The position numbers were made by a program, and so were the translations under genes. Below are positions 1-14,400 of a stretch of DNA of 64,000 nucleotides, piece by piece; positions within the stretch are counted from its first letter, which is position 1; each line of letters starts with the position of its first letter. Origin of the DNA: Plumapathes pennacea (lineage: Eukaryota > Cnidaria > Anthozoa > Antipatharia > Myriopathidae); assembly GCA_964036295.1 (NCBI GenBank), contig OZ038462.1, positions 25,059,863 to 25,123,862 of the forward strand. The letters run 5' to 3'. A model generated the notes under the pieces. That model saw only the letters and a list, made by a program, of their open reading frames with translations, was not told the DNA's origin and searched no databases.

Positions 1-613
1 CGATAAGCTGTGTACCAGACGCAAAATATCTTAAAACACAATCAGAAAGAAAGGCAAACACACAAACATGTAAAAAAAAAAAAAACAAAAAAAAAAAAAC
101 AACAACATTGCAACAGAGAGAAGACGACAGTACAACTTTATACACACCCTTGTCAGGCGGAGTTGATCCTTCATTCCTGGTAGATCTATATCCTTCGCTT
201 CGTCCTGTAACTTTGGATCTTGTGTTGTGAGCCATTCATCTACGTCGTTACAATCCGCTCTCCATCGCTTCACTCGCGCGCGGCTTTCATCGTCAAAGAC
301 GGAAAAGTAGTCGTCATCCGGAGCGCTGTACACCTGGACATCCTGCTGAACCAACTCTACCGCGGGCTCAGGCATCATGATACTTGCCTACAAGTCATCA
401 GAAACAAAAGATCAACAAATTTGTTGTGTTGACTGTTAAAGTAGATATTTGTTCCATCTTACGTCTGGCTGATCCATTGCACGCCTCCTTTCTTCTCTCT
501 CCCGCTCCTCTTCTTCCTCGCGTCTCCTTCGTTCCTCTTCTTCCTGTTCTTTCCGTTTTTCTTCTGCCCTTCTGTACTCTTCTTTCTCCAGAGCTGCCAG
601 GGTTTCTTCCAAC
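1..613 (-). CDS. Start of rod super-repeat unit 6 (type B), cut by window edge
   Basis: Exons 463-613 (151 nt) and 148-387 (240 nt) repeat the two-exon start of unit 4. The first gives the Glu/Arg-rich helix, the second the acidic insert (QVYSAPDDDYFSVFDDE) and WRADCNDVDEWLTTQDPK. Bases 1-7 are the first seven nucleotides of the next exon (coding CTTATCG), recognised by matching 8,561-8,567 and the following CTG acceptor. A few substitutions separate 148-387 from 8,706-8,945, and flanking intron sequence is also conserved. The rest of the unit and the protein C-terminus lie outside the window. Confidence 0.85.
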
Positions 614-2437
614 CTGGCGTGGTAGACAAAAACCGACGAGTTAAAATTTAAGAAAAACTAATAAATAAACTTTCAGCAAAAGATCCGCTCACTTGTCTTG
701 ACGTTCGTTCAAATGCTTGTTCACCGCATCCCATCGCTGTGACAGCGCGTTTGTTGTCTTATCGACTCCGTCTATGTCTACTTTGTCCAGATGACCTTCA
801 TCAACCAGAACTTTCCTGTCCACGAACAAAGATTGCACTGTGGGCTCACATTTCTTAACGTCATTGAGGAATTTCTGCAAAAAGAAAATACACAGCAAAG
901 ACATTATACGATGTCCATCAGTGGTCGCGTGATAGATACAATTGCCTATACAGTTTCTTTTCCCCACCACCAAATAAATGAAAAAAAAAAAAAAAAAAAA
1001 AAAAGAAAGAAAAAGAAAGAAAGAAAGGGAACAAGTAAATGAGCAGATATAACTACAGTCAAAGCTTTAAAGTATAATAAAAAAGGTCGTGGGAGAAAGT
1101 GCAACAGACTTCGGCTTCAATCAAGCCCACTCGATAAAGCAAGATATGAATTTTGAAAAAGCTATAGCTACTGTTACTGTAATAAAATGTGAGGCCGGAC
1201 TAGTTATACTGGTAATAGCCCCTAATATATCAATAGTAAGGTATTAATATTGCCAAGTAGTAAAATCTAATAATGCTAAAATAACTAGTACCTATTTTAG
1301 CATTTGGTAGTATTAGTAAAACCTAACATGCTAACTCTGACGACGATATAAATCACATTAAAGTTCACAGCTTCAATTCAAATTTGAGTCGTTTCTCACC
1401 TGGTTATCCTCTAGCTGCAGCTTGACGAAAGGAATGTCCGTGCTGATTTTATCCTCATTCTTCATGTGAGTTTCAAACTCGACCAAGTCTCGATCGACTT
1501 TCTCCGCCTTCTCGCGCCACTCATCAAATTTGGTGTACTCTCCCTGTATACTGCGTGCAAGGCTCTCCAACCTATAAATCACAATTTCAGATTTGTCAGA
1601 AGAAAGTCTGGATTTTAGAACTTAAAAAAATCGAAAAGCAGCTTCAGAGAACACAGGCGAAAGATCTGAGACAGAGAAGATATTTATAGTCCACTGGGAA
1701 ATCAGACGTTTTACACTGCCCCGTTAATTTAGTTGGAACTGGCGTTGTTTGCACCGCGGAAATACGTTCTTGACGTCACTTCCGTTGTTCAGGGTTTGTC
1801 GCCACGGCTATCTAACTTTTCTAACTCGAGGTGTAATTTCACATCGTGTGCATGCCTCGTTTTTCTTATGCACAACTTATGATACAAAAAATGCATTGAA
1901 CTAACTTATGGCTGAAAATCAAGTATATTTAGTATTGAGTCTCTTGGGTAATTCTTGAGTTTTACGAGCGTTACAATGAACTATAAAATCTACACTTGAA
2001 TCCACAGCTTTTTGTGCAATGACCGCTGACTCAAAAGCGTGGTGGCCGCACGGCCATGTCGGTGTTGTTTCAAATTTTAAATATTTAAACAATTCTGATA
2101 GCTAATCTTACATGCTATTACAAAATCTGAAAGGTAGCTATAACATACTCTATAATCAATCAAATTATTTGGAAGATACGACTAACCTCAATTCTTTTTC
2201 GATCACTTCGATATTCAGTGTGTTCCAGCGACCGTTCAGTCCATGCATTCCGTCCTCGACTTTCTTAGTTTGATTGGCATCCAGAAGTCCACTGCGGAGG
2301 GCCTGGTCACCAACTGACATGACGTCATCAGCGGGTGGTTGTTTTGCAGAAACTTCTGCCATCAGTTCCTGAGAAAGACAACAAATGTGTTTACAAGTTT
2401 GTTTCACATTTTACAAACAGACATAAGTTCTTATAAT

Positions 2438-2472
<35 letters not shown>

Positions 2473-5400
2473 ACCTCGTGGTCCACCATCTGATCAACAA
2501 GTTTCTCCAGATTCACTCCGGGTTTGGCTCCTTGTCGGAATCTGGAACCAATCGATGCCACGACGTCTTTTATGGCGTCCAATATAGACCACTTCCTGTT
2601 CTTTTTTTCCCTTAAAATTTCTTGAAGTCGTTCTCTTTCCCTGAATCAAATACAGCAGCAAAAGTGTCGAAAACAGTCCCCCAACAAACTTGATCAAGAG
2701 CCTACATGAACATTGCTCGTGTGTGCAAAACAATTTTGACTATATTGCCGAACACTCTCATCAAACAAAAACAACTTTACCTTACCCTGTCCAACCTCAG
2801 CTAAACTTATATTAATTATGGTTACCATTGGTTACTTTAAGTTTATTGTGGTTACTTAATTTACCTTTGGTTACCATTAGTCACCCCTGCTAACATTGGA
2901 TTACCTATGGTTACTGCAAATCACTTGTAGTTACAGTAGTTAAGGCCACTAAGTCTTAAAAAGCGAAGATGAAGCTTAAATCCTGATGGACATAGCGACA
3001 GCGTTCGAAAACCTGCGAGAGTTTGACAGGTGAGGATAGTTAAGGACAGGTCTGGCGCATGAGCGCAGGTGAGTACCACATGACTGCTGACCCTACCTCC
3101 TGAGCCGTTCATGGGCTTCATCAACCGACGGTGACCACGTGATAGTCTCGTCTTGATTGGCCTTTTCTTTCACGTCAGCAGAAATCTCTGGTCGAACAGT
3201 GAGCTCTACCCCAATCTGTTGAAATACGAGCAATGAACTTGTGAAGAAAGCATTTTAGCAACACGGCAGTAACATGAAATGAACAGACGCTTTTTACATG
3301 TGCCAATACAAAGGCAGTTTATCAATATCGTCGAACTCACTTCTTTCTCATTTGCAGTTTGATCCTTCAACTTGTCTTCCGATTTTTTCAGGGACTTGTC
3401 AAACCTGTTTGACTTGTCTTTCCATTGGTCTAGCAAACCTTTCTGCTTTCTCTGGTTGTCCTGCGTCTTTTGCAAAATACTGAAAAAAAAAATTAAAACG
3501 CCTCAGAGGATAATTATTTGTTTAAACCTTGTAACGGAATTAGTTCAAGTACGTCACTTGATAAAAATCTGGCAGGCTTTTCCAACTCCCACATGCCAGA
3601 CTTATTAAAGGTCCCAGATGTTGCACGTAATGACACTCATTCACCTGTCTGCACGTTGCTTGATTTTGTCATTCAAGCTGTCCCATCGTTCCTCGCAGTC
3701 GTGTGCCTCCGTCTGGAGCGTCATTTTCTCATCCGGGGTAATGACAGGATCTTTGATCAGGTTATAAGCATCTCCGGTGGCCGATTTCAATGTTGGCTCG
3801 TAATCCAGTACAATCTTGGCAAAGTCCTGGACAAAGCGATACACAGTTAGTTTTTCATATACAAGAACACGTATACATAAGACATTTAAAGCACTCCTTG
3901 CCTTGAGCTCTTCTCTTTGCGAGTCTATTGTCTTCGGATCATCGCCGACCTCATCAAAGGCTTCAACTTCTTGATCCTTCACGTCGATCCAGTGCCTCAC
4001 GTCCGCCAAGCGGGAGCGGCACTGGGACAAGTCATCAGAGGTCTTTCTTTCTTTGTCTCGGATTTTCTCGTTTAGCCTGAGTGGAAGAAGAATGTGCTCA
4101 CATTCTTTATTGTCCCAGGTGGAGCAATATGCGCTTTCAAAACTATTTACTGTGTGGAAGATGTGCACATTTACTGCAGTCCTGTTTTGAATTATACGTT
4201 TTACTAAATGAAATGTCTTGTGTTATGCTACGATTTGATGAGATTCTGTACGTAAAAAAGCAGGTGGTGTAGAACGCTATTATATCTTAGTTACCTGTCC
4301 CTCTTTGCAATCAAAGTGGCGGTGTCTCTGACCCATCGGGTCTTCAAATCATCCAGTTTGTCAGTGACGTCTTGTTTGTCACCTTCACTGATGTGCGGAT
4401 CATTAGTAATTTCGTCGTGCTTTTGTTCCAGATGTTCGACCTTTCGCTCGTACGTTGGCAGCTCCACTTCAATTTTCTGTTCATAAACAAACAAAAAATA
4501 AAACAAAAAATAAAACAAAAAAATTCCAAAAAAATGAGGTCTGTCGTATCCTTCAACTTGATTCGCTTACAAATCCTTTTTGTCTTCATTCTTAATTCTA
4601 CGTCATCTTCCATACTTTCAACCAAGTCCAATGCCCACCGCAAAGCTGTGTTGCAACAACACTTGATGTATTACTCACCCAAATCAGCTTCTGCTCTTCC
4701 TTCAACGCGAGAAGGTCTAAATCATCTGCTTCCGGCTGTAACTTTGGTTCCACTTTCTTCATCCACGAATTTACATCATTCAAGTCATTTCTCCAATTGA
4801 TCAACATTTCCCGACCCGCCGCTTCGCCTTTCGCTCGTTCTTCGTCTTCTTTCTGTTTTAGCGCTCGTCTCCTTTTCTCGTCTTCTTCTTCTTCTCGTCT
4901 CTTCTCTTCCTCTTGTTTATCCAGCTCTGCTTTTCTAAGAGCTCTCAGCTTTTGTTCCAGTCTTTAGAGTAAAAATTAAGAACACAAATCAGGCGACTAC
5001 TTGGGCAAGAATGTACAAGAGATACGGGCCATGTAAGCTACTATCATGGTCAAAATCGTTGGGACGATTTCAAGTTAACCCCCTCTCCCTCATTCAATGT
5101 TGGGTAGCTGCGCATGGTTCGGATTATTGTTGCAGCACGGGCCAACATTAAATGGAGGGGAGGAGGAGGGACTTGAAGACAAGAAATGTAAGACCCCAAA
5201 AGGTTATACGGATTTACAGTGTGCTCCGGATTTGCATAAGGTAAGCGTCCCAGTGACTTTTGACCATTATTGTAGTTCACGGGTAAAAGCAAGTTTAACC
5301 CAAAGGTTTTTTCTTCTGCAGTCACTTCAGTTGATAGTCTTATACACATGTTTATACTCTGACCTCTTCTTTCTTTCCTTGAGATGATCATTGATTGCAT

Positions 5401-8400
5401 TCCACCTCTGCGATAGTGCGTTTGTAGTCTTCTCGATTCCATCTGCGTCCGTTTTATCCAAACGCCCTCCGTCAACAAGAGGTTTGCCTTCGTCAAACAA
5501 GATGTTCACTTGATCGTTGTAAGCATTAACCTCATTCGTGAAATCCTAAAAAAACAAACCAGGGATCATTAAAGTAAGTAACTCACAAGTTATTGTCTAC
5601 TTCTTGTCGACCGACAATTCAACGCGATTTTCCTGCCTCTTTTGTTTTTGACAGGGGGAGGTTGTTCCCAATTAGCAGCTAGATTGACGTGTCAGTGCCT
5701 TTTCTTTGATCACCCCTATAACCATTTACAACTTCCTTTCATAGCTCCATGAAAAAGTCACATGTTTCCTCCAAGGTCATTGGACCTTACCCTTTATAAA
5801 CTCTCTTCTACCCAATAATTTTCTACCTTGCCCCGACGAAAGGTTTGACTCTCGAACGTCAACTAGTACTGCACGGCGGCAGATTTCCCACATTAACTTC
5901 TGCTCCGCCTCGCCCCCAGCCCTCCGCCACCCGTGGTTTCGCCCCCAGCCCAACGCGGCCGCATCGGAGCTTCCGAGAGCAAGAAACCTCTGGCACCCAG
6001 GGTATTGTAAAAATGAGCTTAGGTCAGATCACAACACCGGAGAAATCCCCTGCTCTTTTAAAGAAGCGAGGTCTTTTAAATCCCCCACATATTGGGTTAG
6101 CGAAGGTTTGAGAGACTAGGTCAACGGTTTAACGTCCCCACCAAGGACGGTGGTAATTCAGACAAGATAGTAATCTTTCTCACAGATCCCCAGGCCGGGA
6201 AACGGGCTGCATTGGTGAAAGACCGGTGTGCTAACCATTCGGCCACCTGAATACAAGTACTAGCATTTCATTGAAAGCAGCACAACTCAACTTACATCAT
6301 TGTCTTCAATCTGTTTCGTGACTGTATCGATGTCTTCGCCGATTTTCTCCTCCGTTTTTATCAGTCTCTCAGCCTCCACCACAAACTTGCTGACGCCATC
6401 GCATTTACTTTGCCATTCATCAAAATTGGTGTATTCTCCTTTGATGTCCCAAGCGAGTCGTTCAAGTCTGAAAAGGCATTGTTTGGCAAGGTTTGTCTCA
6501 AACTGCCTCTATCTGTCTGTCTTGTGTATCATATGTACTCGTGTGTGCTTACAGTTGCCAGAGTGAAATGAGGGGTTGGGGGAGGAGGGAGGGGGGATGT
6601 CTTCTTAGAGTATTTACGGTATGTTTGTCGATTTCTTTTATATATGGTATGCATATTTCGCATGTGTGCGTATGCTTGTACACTTTGAATGGCATTTTTA
6701 AAAGATAATCTGTTTACCTCATTTCTTTTTCAATGACATCGACGTTAAGAGCGTTCCAGCGGTCGCTCAGCGCGAACGTTTTGTCTTCAATCGTCCGGGT
6801 CTGATCGGCATTCAGAAGTCCACTCTGGACGGCCTGGTCACCAGTGAACATGACGTCATCAGCTGGCGGTTGCTTTGCTGACACGTCTGCCATTAAGTCC
6901 TGAGAAAAAAACGGAAACAAGGCAAAAAAATTCAGAAAAACGTCCTACAAAATCTGACTTGATGATGCTAAGTCTAGAAAATGTAACTAAAAAAATGTTT
7001 TCAACTTTTTTCACATGTACCTCGTGGTTCTCCATCTGTTCGATCAATTTCTCGAGATTCACGCCGGGTTTGGCCTCTCGTCGAAATCTGGAACTGATCG
7101 ATGACAAGACGTCTTTCAAGGATTCCAATATGGACCACTTCCTGTTCTTTTTGTCCCTCAAGATGTCTTGCAACGCTTCCCTCTCCCTAAAATGGAACAA
7201 AAAGTGAATAATGTGGATCTCGCGTTGGTCACAAGAAAAGTCAATGCCTGAATTCCTGGTGAAGTGAGCCAATCAAAGTGACTAATTACCCAAGACGAAT
7301 TCCAGTTGATCACAGATGCAACTATCAAGCTTCTAAAACTATTTTCTATCACACATCCAACAATAAAATACACTTAAATTCAAGAATTGTGCTAGTATTT
7401 CACTTTATGTGCCCCTGTATCCCGTTATACCTCCCGAGCCGCTCATTAGCTTCATCAACGGACGGAGACCACGTGACTTTTTCGTGTTGATCCGCCTTTT
7501 CTCTCAGTTCAGTCGAAACTTCGGGCCGACTCGGGAAGTCCAGACCAATCTGCGGGATAGACAAAAGAAGTGAAAAAGACGTGATGACGATATGGAAAAG
7601 TATAAGTTGCCAAAGTAGAGCGCATTAAGCTATGGAAGTTAAAGTACAAGAACAGCAGACAAAAATCTAGATAGAGCCTACTCACCGCCTTCTCAGCAAT
7701 CACCTCATCCTTCAGTTTGTCTTCAGACGCTTTCACGGACTTCTCAAACTTGTTTGACTTTAATTTCCACTCGTCAAACAAGTTTTTCTGCTTCTTTTGG
7801 AGGTCCTGAGTTCCACTCAAAATGCTGCAAGGACAAGCAAGATGTATAGATTTAATTTTAACGCAGTCAAACTTAGAACAACACTTTGCCTCTTACCTGT
7901 CAACTCGCAACTTCATCTTGTCGTTCAAATCGTCCCAGCGGTCCTCGCAGTCTTCGACCTCTGTCTGTAGCGTCATCTTTACATCCGGGGTAATGAGAGG
8001 TTCCTTCATCAGTTTGTAGACGCCATCCGTAGCATCCTTGTAAGTTGGCTCGTAATCAGCAATACGTTTAGAAAGGTCCTTGAGTCTTTCTTTCTGTTCT
8101 AAGGCTGTTTTCAGATCGTCTGATGCTGGACCAACTGCCTCCAGTTCATCGTTTCTCAGCTCGATCCAGTGTTTCACGTCCCTCAGTTGATCCCTTGCGT
8201 CGACCACAGAGCTCGCCCTTCTCTTGTCTTCTGCTCGAATCTTATCCTCCAGTCTATAAAAACAACAACAACGAAAAAAGGATCGGGTAATGACTCGCCT
8301 GTCATTTGTATAAATGCTAACTTAACAGTAACCAAATATCTGGCAATGACAGGTGAACATGTGATAACCTTTATGTATACAGTACCTTTCTCTCTTCGCC

Positions 8401-11400
8401 TTGATCGCATCATTAACACGGAACCAATGATCATTTAGGTTGTCCATCTCATCCTTGATAGTCTTTTTCTCGTTGTCATCAAGGCATGGTTCGTTTACAA
8501 CTTCATCGTATTCTTGCGCCACGTGTTGGTATCTTGGTTCCCAGATGGACATATCCTTGTCGATAAGCTGTGTGACAAAATTAGCAATAATGAAACAAGA
8601 TCAGACAGAGAGACAGAAGCGGATAATATCCAAAATAAACAAACAAACAAACAAACAAACAAACATTGCAACAGAGAGAAGACGACAGTACGACTTTATA
8701 CACACCCTTGTCAGGCGGAGTTGATCCTTCAGTCCTGGTAGATCTATATCCTTCGCTTCGTCCTGTAACTTTGGATCTTGTGTTGTGAGCCATTCATCCA
8801 CGTCGTTACAATCCGCTCTCCATCGCTTCACTCGCGCGCGGCTTTCATCGTCAAAGACGGAAAAGTAGTCGTCATCCGGAGCGCTGTACACCTGGACATC
8901 CTGCTGGACCAACTCTACCGCGGGCTCAGGCATCATGATGCTTGCCTGCAAGTCATCAGAATCAACAAAGATCAACAACTCTGCTGTGCTGACTGTTAAA
9001 GTAGATATTTGTTCCATCTTACGTCTGGCTGATCCATTGCCCGTCTCCTCTCTTCTCTCTCCCGCTCCTCTTCTTCCTCGCGTCTTCTTCGTTCCTCTTC
9101 TTCCTGTTCCTTCCGTTTTTCTTCTTCCCTTTTGTACTCTTCTTCCTCCAGGGCTGCTAGGGTTTCCTCCAACCTGACGTAAAAGACAAAAGGAGATTGT
9201 TAAAATGAACAAACCGCAGCCTTTCAGCGCACAACGTTCTTACTTTTGTTGACGTTCGTTGAGATGCTTGGTGAGCGCGTTCCATCTCTGTGCCACTGCG
9301 TTTGTTGTCTTGGCAGCTCCGTCAATGTCTGCCTTGTCCAGGTATCCGTCGTCTGTTAGCTCTTTAGTGTGAGTCAGTAGAGAATCCTTCATCGGCTCGC
9401 AAGCTTTGACATCTCTGATCAGGGTCTGGTGGCCATCAAACAAATGCACGAAGTAGTTGATCAATTCGCCGGATAGCTGGCTCTAACGGTAGTTTGGATT
9501 AGAAAGCAGTATAGCCACAACAACAACAACAAAATTTAGCAGAAGTACATATGTAATGTACTAGTGGTCTTGGGAGGTTGAACTCTCAGACGTACAAGCA
9601 AAGTCATATCTCATCACCGTAAAAAGGCGGGATTGGGAGAGGGGGAGTTGTATAACCGACCCCCTTTCCGTAAAAAATTCGAACAGCAGGGGGAGGGGGG
9701 GGGAGGGTTCGGGTATACATGCACGGGGGTAGTGTGGGTGTACATAGCACAGTAATGCATAAGACTCTGACCTCATTATCTGCCAGCTGCAGCTTCACAA
9801 ATGGGATGTCTGCGCCAATCTTGTCCTCGTGTTTCACGCGGTTTTCAAACTCAACCAGTTTGCCGTTGGTGTTGTCCGCCAAGACGCGCCACTCTTCAAA
9901 CTTGGTATATTGGCCTTCAACTTCATCAGCAAGCCCAACCAACCTGCCGTGAAATGAGAGCAGCATTAGAGCAACGTGAAGTGCCGATATTTCAACCGAA
10001 CGCAAAGCGGGAAGGGGTAACCACCGAGAACAAAACTTCAGTGAACGAACCTCATTTCTTTCTCAATCACATCGATATTGAGTGTGTTCCAACGACCGTT
10101 CAATCCGTGCAGTCTGTCCTGGATTTTCTTGGTTTGATTGACATCCAGAAGTCCACTGCGAAGGGCCTGGTCACCAGCGAACATGACGTCGTCAGCGGGC
10201 GGTTGGAGGGAGGCCACATCCGCCATTAGAACCTGCAAGATATGAAAATGGCGTCGAGTTAGATGGGGACAGTGATGCCTTACATTCACTTGTACACACT
10301 CTTGATTCTCTTTCGGCCATTTTTCCGACGTGCTTATCTTTTTTTCCTTTATATCCTCGTTCTTTTCTCGTGCTCGAAACGCCGATGCAAGGACTAGTAT
10401 TCCGTTGTCTATTCTCTCCGTTTAATTTAACCTTCAATAATTTTCAATCATCTATTTCCTGTTTATACTTTATGTCGCCTTTCTTTCCCTACCTCGTGGT
10501 CTTGCATTTGTTGAACAAGTTTTTCCAGATTCAATCCAGTTTTGGAGTCTCGTCGGAACCTGGAGCTGATGGATGCCATGACGTCTTTCAAGGCAAGCAG
10601 TATGGACCACTTCCTGTTCTTATTCTCCGAAAGTATGACTTCAAGCCTTTCCCTCTTCCTGTTGTCGACAATCAATATAAACCCTACGTTAATTAAAAGA
10701 ACATAGTACAATGAATTCCCTCTCAACGGACACCCCTCTAAGACAGACACCTCTAAGATGGACACCTGGTAGGAGCGGTCTCTGCCATTTCTTCAGTCAT
10801 TTACTCTAACTGAACACCTCTCAGACACCTCTCTAAAACGGACAGTTGGAATTGGTCCCGAGGGTGTCTGTCGTAGAGGGAGTTGACCATCCACCAACAC
10901 ACCATACCTTGCCAAAACGTCATTGGCTTCGTCAACGGATGGCTGCCACTCAATTTGCTCATTCCGTTCGGCTCTTTCCTTAACCTCAGTAGGCAGCTTG
11001 GGTTGATTGATGAACTCTAAACCAATCTGTACGGTGCAACAAACCAATCCTTGTTTTAATAAACGTCTGGGTTTGCCTGTTGGGCTCATCTCAAACGTAT
11101 CATATTTTTAGTCTACTGAACCACCCACGAATTCGTTCTTTAGAATATACATAATAAAAATCAAAGTATACAATCGCAACTGCGTTTGACATGCGGTGCA
11201 ATCTCTGTTAGCAAGAATAATTATCCGTTTGAAACGCACCTCCTTTTCCGATAGAACTTGATTCCTCAGTTTATCCTCAGATCTCTTCAATGACTTCTCG
11301 AACTTGCTAGACTTGTCTTTCCAGTCACCGAGAAGTCCTCTCTGCTTGCTTTGCTGGTCTTGCGTCTTGGCCAGGATACTAAACCATAAAAAGCCGGATA

Positions 11401-14400
11401 AATAATTTTGCTTTATTAACTATAACCTTCATTAGACGGATAAAAGATATTAGTCTTTCCTTTTACCTTTCTGTCCGTTGTTTGATTTTGTCATTCAGGT
11501 TATCCCAGCGTTCCACGCAGTCGTGAATCTCCCTTTGCAGCGATAATTTCTCGTCGGGTTTTATGACCGGGTCTTTGATCAGTTCATAGGCACCCTCTGT
11601 GGCTGAATCGTAAGTTCCCTTGTATTCCAAGACGCCTTTGTTAAAGATCTTTGGAAAAACATAAATATGCATTTTGAGTACGTTTCGTAAACTACAGAGC
11701 TGTTTTCAAATGACTGTTGAAAGAAATTGTGTGATAGTGTGCAACGCTTCGGATTGGTCCAAACAAGTTCAGCATTATTCTTGGCCAATCAAGAGCAAAA
11801 GCAAAACCTGACTGCGATCTTCTCAAGCAAGCAAAAGCATGTAGTGATGGTGTTTCTTCTCACTGCTGATTGGCTTATTCTTCAAAGTAAAACAAAACGC
11901 GAATTACTTTGGTTTCTGATTGGTTGAACGTGTTTCATACAGCTTCTGTGATTGGCGGTGTAATTACTTGGTTTTGGTTTTCGACAGCCATCCGAAAACG
12001 CTCTAAATAAGAAGTTGCCTCACTGAAAGAAATTAACTTTATTCTCTTGTTACCTTCAATTCTTCTGCTTGCACCTGAATGGTTTTTGGGTCGTCGCTGA
12101 CCGGATCTAAACTATCAAGCTCTTCCTCTTTGCGGTCGATCCAGTGGATAACTGTCTCTAAGAGAGAGCGGTATCCAGACATGTCATCGCTCAACTTCAT
12201 TTCTTTCCGCAGGATTTTCATATTCAGTCTGAGATAAAAAAAACATGCCCAATTAATAGTGAATAATAGCTTTTGTTGCGTAAACTAGAGGATTGATATG
12301 TTCTACGCACCGCGTGATCAGGCCCTCCTTTCCCTCCGCGGTGGCGAAAATACGAAAAATATAACTGGCCGTGCATGAGAGCATGGAGAGGGGATTGTCG
12401 GGAAAGGAGGGCCCTCCTTTCCAGACAAACCATCACATTATTCTGGGGGGAGGGGGAGGGGAAGCAGGGCCTGATCGCAGGTTATGTTTTTCGTGGTTGC
12501 TTTGTGCAACAATTTTGTTTGGTAAAAACAAACCTGGAAAAAGTAAAGCTGCTGACTCTGGGGTCTGTAAAATATGTGGTACGTATTTGTTTATTTGTTT
12601 GGTCGTGAACATATTTCTTACCTGTCCTTCTTGCCGGTCAGTGTGGTGGTGAACACGAACCAGTGGGACTTCAAATCTCCCATTTCGCTGGTGATTGCCT
12701 CTTTGTCTTCTTCCTTTACATACGGATTATCAAAAATCTCTGTATGTTTTCGTTCCAGATTCTGGAACTTTCGCTCGTAGGTTGGCAAATCCAGCTCAAT
12801 GTCCTGAGAATGATACAAAAATCATTTTACAAAAGCAAACCAGGTTTTTACTGACTATTAGATTAGCCAAACATATTAGGTTTTTACTCCAGAAATTCCT
12901 GATAATTGCTGAGAAATTCCTGGAGCTCAATAGAGCCCTTTCACGTCCGAGGAATTATATTGGCGGTTATCATAATAGCATCGTTCGACACAAGGACACA
13001 TCTCTTTCTTTTGGTTCGACGTCGAAATTGCTTGCATTTCTTTGACGTAAAGTGCTGCATGCACAAGAAAACTGCATTCTTGGGAAGTTACTGAAGACCA
13101 AGAATTCTGATGAAATTAATCTTTGCAAATATCCAGGGATTTGGGGGGGGGGGGGGGGGGGGGGGATTCGACAAGAGTACAAGTTAATTCCTAGCTCCAA
13201 CCGTCAGAATACGGTAAGTGTTTCTCCAATGAAGAATCAGGCAAAAACTCACCTTGATCTGCCTCAGCTCCTCCTTCAGCTCGATGAGGTCCAAATCGTC
13301 GGCTTCTTGTTGCAGCTTAGGCTCCTCCTTCGTAAGCCAGCGTTCCACATCATTTCGTTCGTTCCTCCAGTTGATCAGCAACTCCTTGGCCGCCGCGTCG
13401 CCCTTGGCTTTCTCATCTTCCTCCCTGCGTTTGCGTTGCTCCTCTTCCTCACGCCGCCTTCTCTCTTCCTCTTCTTGCTCTCGGCGCAGTCTGTCTTCTT
13501 CTCTGTCGCGCTCCGCTTGTTGGAGAAGTTTTAGCTTTCTGAGTAACCTTCAAGAGTTAAGCAATAATGTTCAGTCTTCGTCATATCTTACAATCTATCA
13601 ACGCTCTGCTGATAACTTTCTGTACGAACTTCGCGTAGTACAAAGCTTAACTTCATAAATGGCATGTGTTTCCAATGCAAAAGAATATTCATCAAATTAT
13701 CACCAAGTTGACGTGGATGCGGCTAGCCGCTGCAAAGGGTTTAAGTAAAAGGGTAGAACGAGATCATAGACTAAACGAGAGCATATGTTGCGAGGACCTC
13801 ACTCTGTACAACTCGATCTCCCTCGATCTATAATTCTCTCTTTCCTGTAATAAAGCGGGCTATCGCTCGAAACGTCAGCCAACACTCCTTGTTTACGGCG
13901 TTCATTTCCCACTATATCTCCCGCCACTAATAACAATATCTCTCCCAAGAAACAAATATTTTCCGTACTGTTCACGTCTGTCCTTTAGATGGTCATCAAC
14001 AGCCTTCCATCTCTGCGTAAGAACATTTGTCGTCTTCTCTATCCCTTCGATGTCGACTTTATCGAGTTGACCTCCATCTGTGAGAGCTTTGCCGTCTTCG
14101 AACACGCGACCAACTTTAGTCGAGTAGGCTTCAACCTCGGCTCTGAAATCCTGCGAACAAGCGCCGAAATTATCAAACGATATAAACTCCCGATTATAAA
14201 CACCAATTCCCAAACTCATTCCAGGCTAAAATGTTACAAAGTATACAAAGCTTTAAAACGCTTCGATCGGAGGAGTGTATGCTTCAAAGATTTGATTATT
14301 AGCATGAATGTAATAGTACAGATGTCTGGAGTTCACGGTACAAACCTTGTTGTCTTCAAGTTGCTCTTTAACTGTGTCGATGTCATCGCCAATCGTGTCC

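Noticed and set aside
2391-2582. Glu-Arg repeat extending the exon at 2,475-2,640
   Set aside because: It is the (CT)n microsatellite beyond the splice donor at 2,475.
9426-9482. Longer version of the last exon of unit 3 (to 9,482)
   Set aside because: An acceptor at 9,426-9,427 gives the 182-nt length found in all other units; the extension is possible only as an alternative splice form.
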